Source: Bacteroidota bacterium (GTDB taxonomy: Bacteria > Bacteroidota > Bacteroidia > UKL13-3). Taken from it: 64,000 nt of DNA. The notes under the pieces were generated by a model, which was not told the origin of the DNA, ran no database searches, and saw only the letters and a list, made by a program, of their open reading frames with translations. Positions within the stretch are counted from its first letter, which is position 1; each line of letters opens with the position of its first letter. The DNA lies in the NCBI GenBank assembly GCA_947477885.1, contig CANJUD010000003.1, positions 1 to 64,000 of the forward strand. The letters are read 5' to 3'. This document shows, piece by piece, positions 51,797 to 60,720 of this stretch. A program made the position numbers and the translations under genes.

Positions 51797-53040
51797 GCAA
51801 AAAAGTTTGGTGGATTATTATTATAGCTTCTCTAGGATATTTCGTAGATATATACGACCTTATCCTTTTTCAAATAGTAAAGAAAGACAGTCTTAAAGCA
51901 CTGGGTGTTACAGGCGAAACAGCATTGTTTCAATGGGAAACTTATCTCTTCAATTTCCAAATGACAGGTATGTTGATTGGTGGTTTGCTCTGGGGAATTT
52001 TGGGCGATAAAAAAGGACGCATCAAAGTTTTGTTTGGTTCCATTGTGGTGTACTCGCTGGCAAATATTTGCAATGCATTTGTAACCAATGTTGAGACTTA
52101 TGCATTTTTTAGATTGCTTGCAGGTATAGGATTGGCGGGCGAGTTGGGTGCAGGTATTACACTTGTGGTTGAGACGATGCACAAAGACAAACGCGGTTAT
52201 GGTACGATGATTATCGTAACTTTCGGAGCTTTGGGTGCAGTGGTCGCTTCATTAGTAGGGAAAGAAGGTGAGCATATTGCCCAAGCTTTTAATTTGAGTT
52301 TGCAAGGATGGCAAGTAACATATATAGTAGGTGGCGTAATGGGATTATTATTATTGGCCTTGCGTGCAGGAGCCTATGAATCGGGGATGTACAAGGATAT
52401 GGAGGGTGGGAAAAACAAACGCGGAAGTTTTGCGATATTATTCACCAAACAAAATTTCCCAAAATATTTACGATGTATTCTTATAGGCTTGCCTATATGG
52501 TTTGTGGTGGGAATACTGATAGCTTTTAGTGAAAAATTTGCAGCTTATGTGGGTGTTACAGATGGAACAGTTACTGTAGGAAAATCTGTCATGTTTAGTT
52601 ATATCGGTTTGTCGGTGGGCGATTTGTTTAGTGGATTGTTTAGTCAGTTTTTTAAGAGCAGAGTGAAAGTTGTTACAGGATATATTATATGTTTGGCATT
52701 GGCATTTATATATTATATACACATGAGACAGGTAACCGTAGATATGTTTTATTTTATGTGTTTTTTGCTAGGGGCTTCTACTGGTTTCTGGGCATTGTTT
52801 GTTACCATTGCCAGCGAACAATTTGGTACCAATATTCGTAGCACAGTTAGCAACACAGTTCCCAATTTTGTGCGTGGTGCCACAGTCCCCATGACGATGG
52901 GTTTTCGCAAACTCACAGAAGAATTTGGAATTTATCCCGCAGCAATTACTATTGGTGTGATAGCAATATCATTATCTTTATATGGAATTTTAAAAACGGA
53001 TGAAACTTTTAGTAAGGATTTGGATTATCTGGAAGAATAA
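51793..53040 (+). CDS. MFS transporter
   Basis: 415 residues, twelve predicted helices. YFVDIYDLILFQIV near the start, GLLWGILGDKKGRIKVLFGS as the loop 2-3 MFS signature, and RLLAGIGLAGELGAGITLVVE typical of metabolite/sugar-acid-type carriers. Substrate unknown. Start overlaps msrC (ATGA-type coupling). The gene is followed by a heptamer element before lptE. Confidence 0.85.
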   Translation: MSKKVWWIIIIASLGYFVDIYDLILFQIVKKDSLKALGVTGETALFQWETYLFNFQMTGMLIGGLLWGILGDKKGRIKVLFGSIVVYSLANICNAFVTNVETYAFFRLLAGIGLAGELGAGITLVVETMHKDKRGYGTMIIVTFGALGAVVASLVGKEGEHIAQAFNLSLQGWQVTYIVGGVMGLLLLALRAGAYESGMYKDMEGGKNKRGSFAILFTKQNFPKYLRCILIGLPIWFVVGILIAFSEKFAAYVGVTDGTVTVGKSVMFSYIGLSVGDLFSGLFSQFFKSRVKVVTGYIICLALAFIYYIHMRQVTVDMFYFMCFLLGASTGFWALFVTIASEQFGTNIRSTVSNTVPNFVRGATVPMTMGFRKLTEEFGIYPAAITIGVIAISLSLYGILKTDETFSKDLDYLEE

Positions 53041-53045
53041 AAAAT

Positions 53046-53120
53046 AGTAGACAGTAGTCAGTAGTCAGTGCCATTCGGAAACTGGCGTAAGCTACTGACC
53101 ACTGTTTACTGACCACTAAA
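53046..53120. repeat. Heptamer hairpin element before lptE
   Basis: AGTAGAC, AGTAGTC x2, AGTGCCA, TTCGG (53046-53078) facing TACTGAC, CACTGTT, TACTGAC, CACTAAA (53093-53120). It ends 2 bp before the lptE ATG and so forms its leader. Confidence 0.8.
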
Positions 53121-53122
53121 AA

Positions 53123-53617
53123 ATGAAAAAAATTATAATAATATACACCCTCCTCTTAAGCAGTTGTTGCTATCATATAAAGCCGCCTGCCAATGTGGGG
53201 AAATTGAAAACTGCTACGGTGGATTATATAGAAAATAAAGCCCCACAGGTTGCACCAACTTTGAGTAATGTAATAACAGAAAAACTGAAAAATAAAATTG
53301 CGAATGAAACTTCTCTCAAGATTGTAAACGAAAAAGGTGATTTACATTTTATAGGAAAAATAACAGAATATAAAACAAGTAATGCAGCTATGAGTGGCGG
53401 CGCCACACAGCAAGTAGCGCAGCAGCGTTTGACTATTAGTATACAAATGAAATGTGATAATAGTTTAGATCCCAAACAAAATTTCGATCAAACCTTTACC
53501 CAGTTTGCTGATTTTCCATCTACTCAAAGTCTCTCATCCGCAGAAGCAAAACTTATTGCTGATATCACAGATTTATTGGCTCAGGAGATATTTAATAAGG
53601 CTTTGGTGAGTTGGTAA
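53123..53617 (+). CDS. lptE: LptE-like LPS-assembly lipoprotein
   Basis: Predicted outer-membrane lipoprotein partner of LptD in LPS export. Signal with lipobox LLLSSC at residues 10-15, then the pattern of Bacteroidota LptE: NKAPQVAPTLSNVITEKL, LHFIGKITEYKTS, LDPKQNFDQTFTQFADF, SAEAKLIADITDLLAQEIFNKAL. 164 residues is normal. In many relatives lptE neighbours a sigma-54 regulator or secG; neither is present here. Confidence 0.85.
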   Translation: MKKIIIIYTLLLSSCCYHIKPPANVGKLKTATVDYIENKAPQVAPTLSNVITEKLKNKIANETSLKIVNEKGDLHFIGKITEYKTSNAAMSGGATQQVAQQRLTISIQMKCDNSLDPKQNFDQTFTQFADFPSTQSLSSAEAKLIADITDLLAQEIFNKALVSW

Positions 53618-53622
53618 TTTTT

Positions 53623-53690
53623 AATGATGAATTATAAATGATGAATGATGAATGATGATTGGTTGTTTTCAAATTCGTAATTTGTAATTC
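53623..53690. repeat. Heptamer array, AATGATG type
   Basis: AATGATG, AATTATA, AATGATG x3, ATTGGTT, GTTTTCA, AATTCGT, AATTTGT in exact 7-bp phase, between the converging lptE and nucleoid-protein genes. Confidence 0.7.
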
Positions 53691-53692
53691 CC

Positions 53693-54733
53693 CTAAGCTT
53701 CATTCTCATAATAAATCTTATAATACTTCCGCCCATCTTTTTCCACGCCTTGTTCTATCATTTCTTTGTTGCCATGGATATAGATATGAAAATTTTTGTC
53801 GAGCTTTAATACGCTTTTAAAAATACGGGTTTGCTTTTTTACTGCGGGGGCCGATATGTCAAAAATATCGGGCACATTGAGTTCGTGATTTTCTCTGTAG
53901 GCTTCATCATAAGTTCTGAAAGATTCTATAATACTTTTATGTTGGAATACTTCTTTTTCAAATTCTTTTTTGTCGAACTTCTCGTGGTTTTGGAAATATT
54001 CTACTGAGCGGTTTAGTAAATCAATTTGGTCGGCTTTGGTTACTTCAAATTCTTCGGGCACTTGCTTGGTAACATAGCTTTTAGCGATGCTTAAAAATTG
54101 ATTTGTTTGGTGGAAATCATTGCTCACTTGGGTCAATCCCAAAAATGTTTCTCGCCAATAGAGTGCTTCTTCGCCGCGGTTTTGGTTATCGATAATTTGC
54201 ACTACAAATCCTCCTTTTTCATTGGTATCATATATAATACATCCCTTCTCAAATTTATTGATATCAATCCCTTCTTTATATGCAATATAGAATTCGTTTT
54301 TTTGTTGGTTCACTTCAAAAAAACCGCTCTTCATTTCTGTTTTAAAAATACCGATGGCGTTTACTACTTTATTATCAATCTCACAATTCTCGAAATGGCA
54401 AACATATAATTCTCCCGGTTTTACTTTCGGGTGAATAGAACTCTCAAATAAATGTTTGGCAATATGTTCTGAAGTGAGATGGAAATCAGGGCCATTGGCA
54501 AAATATTCTGAAACATAATTATATACTTCATTATACTTTAAATCGCTGGCATGGGTAAAACAATATTTATCATATACTGCATTAAATCTACCCAAGAAAT
54601 ATTCCTTCAATCGGGCAGATAAATCAATACCTAGTTCCATTTCCTTTTTAGAGAGAACCATTTCATCGCCCTGGTTTTTGTTGCCTATAAAATGAACAGA
54701 TAGATTTTTTAAAGTGTTGGTAATTAAATTCAT
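53693..54733 (-). CDS. Nucleoid-associated protein, NdpA/YejK family
   Basis: 346 residues of the 37-kDa nucleoid-associated family. SSIHPKVKPGELYVCHF, VNAIGIFKTEMKSGFF, INKFEKGCIIYD and RTYDEAYRENHELNVPDIFDIS fit the family in order. Function is known only as DNA association in E. coli. Bacteroidota members are common. The gene is single; its 3' end abuts a heptamer array. Confidence 0.8.
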   Translation of the reverse strand: MNLITNTLKNLSVHFIGNKNQGDEMVLSKKEMELGIDLSARLKEYFLGRFNAVYDKYCFTHASDLKYNEVYNYVSEYFANGPDFHLTSEHIAKHLFESSIHPKVKPGELYVCHFENCEIDNKVVNAIGIFKTEMKSGFFEVNQQKNEFYIAYKEGIDINKFEKGCIIYDTNEKGGFVVQIIDNQNRGEEALYWRETFLGLTQVSNDFHQTNQFLSIAKSYVTKQVPEEFEVTKADQIDLLNRSVEYFQNHEKFDKKEFEKEVFQHKSIIESFRTYDEAYRENHELNVPDIFDISAPAVKKQTRIFKSVLKLDKNFHIYIHGNKEMIEQGVEKDGRKYYKIYYENEA

Positions 54734-54861
54734 TGGGAGTATGATGCTGTAAAATGTAGGGCAAAAATAAGGAGATGGAGTTTTATTGAGAGATAAATTT
54801 TCTGCAAATCTAACCGATGTGCTGCCCTGACTGGCATTGCGTCCGCCACGGCGGATTGAAT

Positions 54862-54890
54862 TTGAATTTTGCGAAATTGGGCTATATTTG
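54862..54890 (+). promoter_or_regulatory. Promoter of the secreted esterase gene
   Basis: TTG at 54862-54864, 18-bp spacer, TATATTTG at 54883-54890; the spacer is one base shorter than usual. Start of transcription near 54897, about 60 bases before the ATG at 54959. Confidence 0.5.
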
Positions 54891-54958
54891 CTCTAAAATT
54901 GAGGAACTGCAAATTTGCCATCATTAAAAATCTGAAATCGTATATCGCAAATAATTTT

Positions 54959-57838
54959 ATGCATTTATATAAAAAATCCCTAAGTATTATACTACTATTT
55001 TTTGCACTGAATACTGCCCATTCACAAATTGCAAATACGATCAATTGTTTCCCAACCCGTTTACAATTTTTCGCACGAGAAACAAATGATTCGGCAAGGC
55101 TGTGTGTGTCTGGAAGTATTGATAGTGCTGGGTTTGATAGTATTGAATGTAAAATCATTAGAAGTGGTAAAACCTTTCAATTGGTGAGAAGTGTATTGAC
55201 TTATAATAATGGCTCAGCCTTGTTTAATTTGTCACCTTCCATCTATGCAGGATTGTATGAATATCATATTCGCTTATACATTTACAAAACTGGAGTTGCA
55301 ACTTTAATAAAAAGTGCCGATAGTGTGGTATGTGGTGATGTATATATGATTAACGGACAATCTAATTCTCACCCGTCTAATTATTATGCAAATTATTCTA
55401 ATGAATATTGTCGCTCGTTTGGAATACAGACTGATAATACAAACTATAATAGTTATAATTCGAAAGATACATTTTGGGGATTTGCTGATGGAACAGGTTC
55501 TAGTAATTTTTATAGCGGCCCCTACATGGTAGGTGTTTGGGGCTTAAAATTAATGCAATTACTCAAAGAAAAATATAAAATGCCCATTTGTATTATGAAT
55601 GGAGGCAGCGGTGGTTCTAGCATCGAATATAATTTGGAACCTGCAAATAAGTTAGATTTAAATTATACGTATGGCAGATTGTTATATCGTTTCACCAAAG
55701 CAGGTTTGGCAGATAAAGTAAAAGCAATTTTTTGGCATCAAGGTGAGTCAAATTCATACGGAACAGGGGCATCGTATGTTGCAAATTTTGATTCATTATA
55801 TCATTCTTGGAAACGCGATTATGCCAGTGCTAAAAAAATATATGTGTTTCAGATCCATCATGGATGTGGAGGAGCCACACAACAGGATATTCGAGAAGTT
55901 CAGCGTACTTTTAAATATACTTATAATGATGTGGAGGTAATGAGCACTGTGGGCATTCACGAACATGATGGTTGTCATTATTATTTGGATGGTTATTATG
56001 AAATGGCCTATAATATTAGCAGACTTGTAGCACGCGATTTTTATAAATATGCAGATACTTTAGATATCAAACCACCTAATATAGTAAAGGCATATTATAA
56101 CGCAAATCATATCGCAATTAATTTGATATTTGATAATACTGCTAACTTGGTTTGGCCTGCTGATACCTTGGGTGAAACCATGAAAGATTATTTTTATACC
56201 AATGATAGTATTGCTGATATAAAATCATATTCACTAAGTGGAAATACCTTGGTATTGAAATTAAATAAAGCAAGTTATGATACTGTTATTACATATTTAC
56301 CCAATTTATACTATAATAAAGTTGCGTATGTATATGAAGGGCCCTATATCCGGAATAAACGCGGGGTTGGAGCACTTTCATTTTATCATTTCCCAATCGA
56401 TTCTGCACCCCCTCCACTTGCCAATTTCGGGTTGAATAAGCAATCTATATGTTCAGGTGATTCTATTTTATTAAAAGATCAATCATTATATAAACCCACA
56501 AGTTGGGAATGGAGAATTATTGGAGCTAATCCTACATCTTCAAATCAGTCGAATGTTGTTGTTAAGTTTGATACATCTGGTATATATGCAATTACATTGA
56601 TTGCAACTAATTCAACAGGTGCAGATAGTATTACTAAAAATATAACCATTACGGTTAATCCTATTCCTACTATATATGCAGGAGCTGATACCTCATTATG
56701 TGCAGGCGATAAAGTGCAGTTAAATGTAACTGGCGGCACTAAATATCTTTGGATTCCATCTGCTGGATTGAGTTCCGATACTGCTGCAAATCCAATTGCA
56801 AACCCAGCAAGTAGCACTAATTATATAATATATGCAACTGATAAAAATGGTTGTGCGAGTTCAGATACTATAATAGTGAATGTACTTCAATCGCCCCAAG
56901 TGAATGCTGGTGCTGATATTAAATTATGTACCCAAGGTGGAATTATCTATTTGAGCGGAAGTCCGCAGGGAGGAAGTTGGGTGGGACAGGGAGTTACAGG
57001 TACACAATTTAATCCTGCAAATTCTGCAGTAGGGATTCATACCTTATCATATACTTACACCAACGCAAATCAGTGCACACAAACTGATACGATGATTACC
57101 ACAGTAATTAATAGTCCAGCTGTGAAGATAGATTCTATTATACCAATTTGCGAAGGTAAGCCATTCCAACTCAGTTCAAAATCATTAAATACAAATAGTA
57201 TTTTATGGTCAACAAACACAGGTGGAAATTTTACATCGGCAACAGATAGTAACACAATGTATAATCCTTCACAAACTGATATTGATAATGGATTTGTGCA
57301 GTTTGATATTGTTGCGAAGGGTGATAGTATCTGTGGCTATGCTTATCATAATAAAATAGCCAAAATTGAGCCTTTGCCTGCGGTACCAATTATATATACT
57401 CGGAATGATAGTTTGTTTACCAATGCTGCATACGCATGGCAGTGGATGCTAGATACTGCTAATGTTTCAGGTGCTGTGCAACAATTTTTAACACCTGCAA
57501 GTAATGGAACTTATCGAGTGCAAGTAACAAATAAATTTGGGTGTGTTCAAATATCAGTTCCATATATATATGTAAATACTGGGGTGTTAAATTTAGATTA
57601 TAATACATTCTCTGTTTATCCCAATCCAGCAAATTCTGAGGTAGTAATCGAGAACAATTTATTTGATGCAAATACAATATTGCAATTATATGATGGCACG
57701 GGAAGAATGGTTCACCAACAAAAATTGGTTGGAAATAGAAGTGTGATTAATATACAAAATTTCGCAAAGGGAATATATACAATCAGAATAATTTCAAACA
57801 ATCAATTGTATCAGAAGAAATTGCTGGTGGATAGGTAA
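54959..57838 (+). CDS. Secreted sialate-O-acetylesterase-like protein with PKD and T9SS domains
   Basis: Signal peptide from the ATG at 54959 (MHLYKKSLSIILLFFALNTA). The catalytic region at about 110-380 is of the SGNH/SASA esterase group: MINGQSNS with the Ser, GGSGGSSIEYN, IFWHQGESNS and GIHEHDGCHYYLDGY with the Asp-x-x-His-type end. A PKD-like domain follows (TSWEWRIIGANP, FDTSGIYAITLIATNS), then Cys-containing Ig-like repeats (GADTSLCAGDKVQL, GADIKLCTQGGII). A type A T9SS domain (VYPNPANSEVVI, FAKGIYTI, KLLVDR) closes it. 959 residues. It may deacetylate surface or environmental glycans; substrate is inferred from the family only. Confidence 0.85.
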   Translation: MHLYKKSLSIILLFFALNTAHSQIANTINCFPTRLQFFARETNDSARLCVSGSIDSAGFDSIECKIIRSGKTFQLVRSVLTYNNGSALFNLSPSIYAGLYEYHIRLYIYKTGVATLIKSADSVVCGDVYMINGQSNSHPSNYYANYSNEYCRSFGIQTDNTNYNSYNSKDTFWGFADGTGSSNFYSGPYMVGVWGLKLMQLLKEKYKMPICIMNGGSGGSSIEYNLEPANKLDLNYTYGRLLYRFTKAGLADKVKAIFWHQGESNSYGTGASYVANFDSLYHSWKRDYASAKKIYVFQIHHGCGGATQQDIREVQRTFKYTYNDVEVMSTVGIHEHDGCHYYLDGYYEMAYNISRLVARDFYKYADTLDIKPPNIVKAYYNANHIAINLIFDNTANLVWPADTLGETMKDYFYTNDSIADIKSYSLSGNTLVLKLNKASYDTVITYLPNLYYNKVAYVYEGPYIRNKRGVGALSFYHFPIDSAPPPLANFGLNKQSICSGDSILLKDQSLYKPTSWEWRIIGANPTSSNQSNVVVKFDTSGIYAITLIATNSTGADSITKNITITVNPIPTIYAGADTSLCAGDKVQLNVTGGTKYLWIPSAGLSSDTAANPIANPASSTNYIIYATDKNGCASSDTIIVNVLQSPQVNAGADIKLCTQGGIIYLSGSPQGGSWVGQGVTGTQFNPANSAVGIHTLSYTYTNANQCTQTDTMITTVINSPAVKIDSIIPICEGKPFQLSSKSLNTNSILWSTNTGGNFTSATDSNTMYNPSQTDIDNGFVQFDIVAKGDSICGYAYHNKIAKIEPLPAVPIIYTRNDSLFTNAAYAWQWMLDTANVSGAVQQFLTPASNGTYRVQVTNKFGCVQISVPYIYVNTGVLNLDYNTFSVYPNPANSEVVIENNLFDANTILQLYDGTGRMVHQQKLVGNRSVINIQNFAKGIYTIRIISNNQLYQKKLLVDR

Positions 57839-58160
57839 TCCCTTTACGCGTCATTGCGAGGGGCGTTGCGTAAGCCTGCGTCCCGAATCTTATTCGGGAG
57901 GGCGACGTGGCAAACTCCTTGTGTGTATGCTCGGGAATTTAATCTCGCCGAGTATATAGTTATTGGGATTACATATATTTTATAATGTCAGCCCTCGCAA
58001 GTTTAGCGAAGCGTAACTTGTGAGTCCCATACGGTCAGTCTCCCGACTGACGAATAGAGCATTATTATAATAGTACGATAGCAGTTTATTATATGTTCTG
58101 CCCACAAGTCAGAAGACTTGAAGTATATACTCACAATACAGAGCCTTGCGAGGGCTTTAG
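57839..58160. repeat. Palindrome-rich intergenic region
   Basis: This region fills the 334-bp gap before the biotin operon end. It begins with CGTCATTGCGAGG, a motif repeated in many bacterial genomes, and TCCCGAA-N5-TTCGGGA at 57881-57899. An outer inverted repeat AGCCCTCGCAAG (57990-58001) / CTTGCGAGGGCT (58145-58156) encloses CAAGTT/AACTTG (57999-58020), GTCAGTC-TCCC-GACTGAC (58034-58051) and CAAGTC-AGAA-GACTTG (58105-58120). No protein is coded. Confidence 0.75.
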
Positions 58161-58172
58161 TTTAAGAGAAAA

Positions 58173-58781
58173 TTAATTCCCCATAATCTCTTTCCCCAAT
58201 TCACTATACCAATCCATAAACAATTCCTTTTCCATGGCACAAGTATCGGCACACATCTGCTCCCAATCGGGCGAGAACACGCGGAGTTGGGCACGCATTT
58301 CAAGCAAATGATTCTCTTCCTCCGCTATAATACTTTTTACATTCACCGAGTTTTTACAAGCGGTCAATACATTTTGATAAATAGGATATAATTCATCAGC
58401 TCTCACTTCAATAGCATAAGTCACCAATAGATAAGCAGCATACTTTAGTTTATCATTTGTATATCCATATTTTGTTTTCAAATATTTGCAAACTTTCACA
58501 TCCAATACATCCAAATAATAATAACTAAATGCAGGAGCCAATAAATATTGTGACTCATAAGTTGGGCAAGCACCCACTTCTATTTTTTGTATCTGTTTCT
58601 TCAAGTAGTAAGCGTGACGGGCTTCTTCGGCAGCATGCTTTAATATAATTTCATTCACAAAAATAGGATGCTCACAATTTTTTATTTTGCGTGCACCTGA
58701 GTTTTCCATCATGGATAAAGTATTTAACCACTTGGCATGTGTGGCAGGATTATTTACTATTTGTGCTAATATATGTTCCAT
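58173..58781 (-). CDS. Ferritin-like di-iron protein of the biotin operon
   Basis: 202 residues, all helical, no named family that I recognise. Candidate di-iron ligands follow the ferritin-like order: Glu26 (SMMENSG), Glu53 and His56 (EEARH), Glu125 (YAIEVRADE), Glu155 and His158 (EEENH). Thus two ExxH pairs and two further carboxylates. It is the last gene of bioB-bioF-bioD-bioA, with a 1-bp overlap (TAATG) with bioA, so it is translationally coupled. Oxygen-activating chemistry is inferred. A role in forming the pimeloyl precursor is possible because no bioC, bioH or bioG is seen; a storage or repair role is the alternative. Confidence 0.7.
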   Translation of the reverse strand: MEHILAQIVNNPATHAKWLNTLSMMENSGARKIKNCEHPIFVNEIILKHAAEEARHAYYLKKQIQKIEVGACPTYESQYLLAPAFSYYYLDVLDVKVCKYLKTKYGYTNDKLKYAAYLLVTYAIEVRADELYPIYQNVLTACKNSVNVKSIIAEEENHLLEMRAQLRVFSPDWEQMCADTCAMEKELFMDWYSELGKEIMGN

Positions 58782-60097
58782 TAATCGGTAGCGTATTGTA
58801 GGTTATCGTTAATTAATTTTTCTTGGTGATGGGCTATCACTTCTTCAATAGTATTATATATAATTTCTAATTCAGTTTGTGTAATACAATAAGGCGGCAT
58901 AATATATATCACATTCCCTAGTGGACGTAAAAGTACACCTTTACTTAAACAAAAATCATATATACTATTTCGTATCGTGTTGAAATAAGATGAGCCTTCC
59001 GGGGTATTTAATTCTACAGCTATAATAGTTCCAGTTACCCGAACATCTTTCACTGATTTATTTCTTCTAATTCTATTACTAAATGCTAAATGAGAATTAT
59101 ATATATATTGTATTTGTTGTTGACAATTTTCAGAAACTAGTAATTCCATACTAGCCAGTGCAGCCGCACAACTCAAGGGGTTGGCGGTATAAGAGTGTCC
59201 GTGAAAAAATGCTTTGGATTGTTCATCATCATAGAATGCTTGATATATTTCTTCGGTACACACAGTTACTGCTAAGGGCATAAATCCACCTGTAATTCCT
59301 TTTGATAAACATATAATATCAGGTTGGGCTTGTATATGTTCGATGGCGAAATTTTTTCCTGTGCGACCAAAACCTGTCATTACTTCATCTGCTATGCAAA
59401 GTATATCATGTTTTTGTGCAATATTGATGAGTAAATCCAGTTCGTCAGGGTCATACATTTGCATACCTGCAGCTCCTTGTACCAAAGGTTCTATAATGAA
59501 TGCAGCCACATTGTTTTGTGAAGCCAGTTTGTGTAGTTTCTGTATACAGGTATCTATATTTTTTTCAGTAGGAACAGGTATATGATATACTTCAAATAAT
59601 AACGGGTCAAAAGGTGCATTAAATGTATTCCGTTCACCTACCGACATGGAACCAAATGTATCACCATGATAAGCATTTTCTAAGGCAATAATTTTTGTTT
59701 TTTGTTTCTCCCCTTTATTATACCAATACTGCAAAGCCATCTTCAGTGCTACTTCTACAGAGGTGGAGCCATTGTCAGAATAAAAAACTTTGGCGAAATG
59801 TGCGGGAAGAATTTGCAATAATTTTTCAGCTAATAGAATCGCAGGCGTATGGGTAAATCCAGCAAAAATTACATGCTCCAATTGTTTGCTCTGCTCATAT
59901 ATTTTTTCAGCAATATATGCATTTGCATGACCATGAATATTCACCCACCACGATGAAACCGCATCAATATATTTCTTTCCATCCGCCGTATATAAGTAAC
60001 AACCCTCACCTCGCTCGATATGGATAGGCGTAGCAGCTCCCTTCATCTGTGTGAACGGATGCCATATATATGCCTTGTCTTTTTCTTCCAGGTTCAT
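58781..60097 (-). CDS. bioA: Adenosylmethionine-8-amino-7-oxononanoate aminotransferase
   Basis: Converts KAPA to DAPA with S-adenosylmethionine as amino donor; PLP enzyme, class III aminotransferase, 438 residues. WHPFTQMK near the start, SSWWVNIHGHANAYIA, YSDNGSTSVEVALKMA, ADEVMTGFGRTG and LSKGITGGFMPL (PLP lysine near 265) are all present. The tryptophan pair and the motif order support BioA over other omega-aminotransferases. Start overlaps the bioD stop (ATGA). Confidence 0.95.
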   Translation of the reverse strand: MNLEEKDKAYIWHPFTQMKGAATPIHIERGEGCYLYTADGKKYIDAVSSWWVNIHGHANAYIAEKIYEQSKQLEHVIFAGFTHTPAILLAEKLLQILPAHFAKVFYSDNGSTSVEVALKMALQYWYNKGEKQKTKIIALENAYHGDTFGSMSVGERNTFNAPFDPLLFEVYHIPVPTEKNIDTCIQKLHKLASQNNVAAFIIEPLVQGAAGMQMYDPDELDLLINIAQKHDILCIADEVMTGFGRTGKNFAIEHIQAQPDIICLSKGITGGFMPLAVTVCTEEIYQAFYDDEQSKAFFHGHSYTANPLSCAAALASMELLVSENCQQQIQYIYNSHLAFSNRIRRNKSVKDVRVTGTIIAVELNTPEGSSYFNTIRNSIYDFCLSKGVLLRPLGNVIYIMPPYCITQTELEIIYNTIEEVIAHHQEKLINDNLQYATD

Positions 60098-60720
60098 GAT
60101 GCTAATTGCTGCAATTGTGGTATTATAGTTTTTGCAAAATTTGTCAAATTGCTTTTATCTATAGTGTCAAAATTGGGAATGGAAAACAGATGTTTTAATT
60201 TGGTATAATGTATTATATAATCTTGACTCGGTTTTACTTCTTCACCACAAAACACGATTCCCAATATTTGTATATTCTTATGCTGCAAAGCAGACACAGT
60301 AAGTAGTGTGTGGTTTATATTTCCCAAATAATTATTGGATACTAGTATCACAGGTAAATTAAAATTCAATATCAGGTCTAGATTCAAAAAATCATCGCCA
60401 AGCGGACTCATTACACCGCCAGCAGTTTCTATAATAAGTCCGTTTTTTGTTTCTGGAATTATAATATTTTCTTTTTGTATTGCAATACCATCATGCTGTG
60501 CAGCCCAGTGTGGTGAGGCTGCCAAGGATAAACGATAAGCTTCTGGATGTATAGTACAGTTTGTATTATATATATTTTTTTTTACAAATACAGAGTCTGA
60601 GTTTTCCAAATCACCGGCTTGTATAGGTTTCCAATAATCATATCCGAGTGCTTCTGCAAGTATAGCAGAACATATAGTTTTGCCAATTCCTGTATGTATA
60701 CCAGCTATAATAAATTTCAT
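60094..60720 (-). CDS. bioD: Dethiobiotin synthetase
   Basis: Adds CO2 to DAPA in an ATP-dependent ring closure. 208 residues: N-terminal P-loop GIHTGIGKT at 7-15, YWKPIQAG as the conserved substrate loop, and IETAGGVMSPL. Overlaps bioF by 4 bp upstream and bioA by 4 bp downstream. Confidence 0.93.
   Translation of the reverse strand: MKFIIAGIHTGIGKTICSAILAEALGYDYWKPIQAGDLENSDSVFVKKNIYNTNCTIHPEAYRLSLAASPHWAAQHDGIAIQKENIIIPETKNGLIIETAGGVMSPLGDDFLNLDLILNFNLPVILVSNNYLGNINHTLLTVSALQHKNIQILGIVFCGEEVKPSQDYIIHYTKLKHLFSIPNFDTIDKSNLTNFAKTIIPQLQQLAS

Noticed and set aside
54730-55158. 142-codon minus-strand frame between the nucleoid-protein and esterase genes
   Set aside because: Overlaps the signal peptide and promoter of the esterase gene and has no recognisable domain.
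57839-58172. tRNA or other stable RNA in the palindrome-rich gap
   Set aside because: No cloverleaf with T-arm and anticodon stem could be drawn; the hairpins are independent small palindromes.
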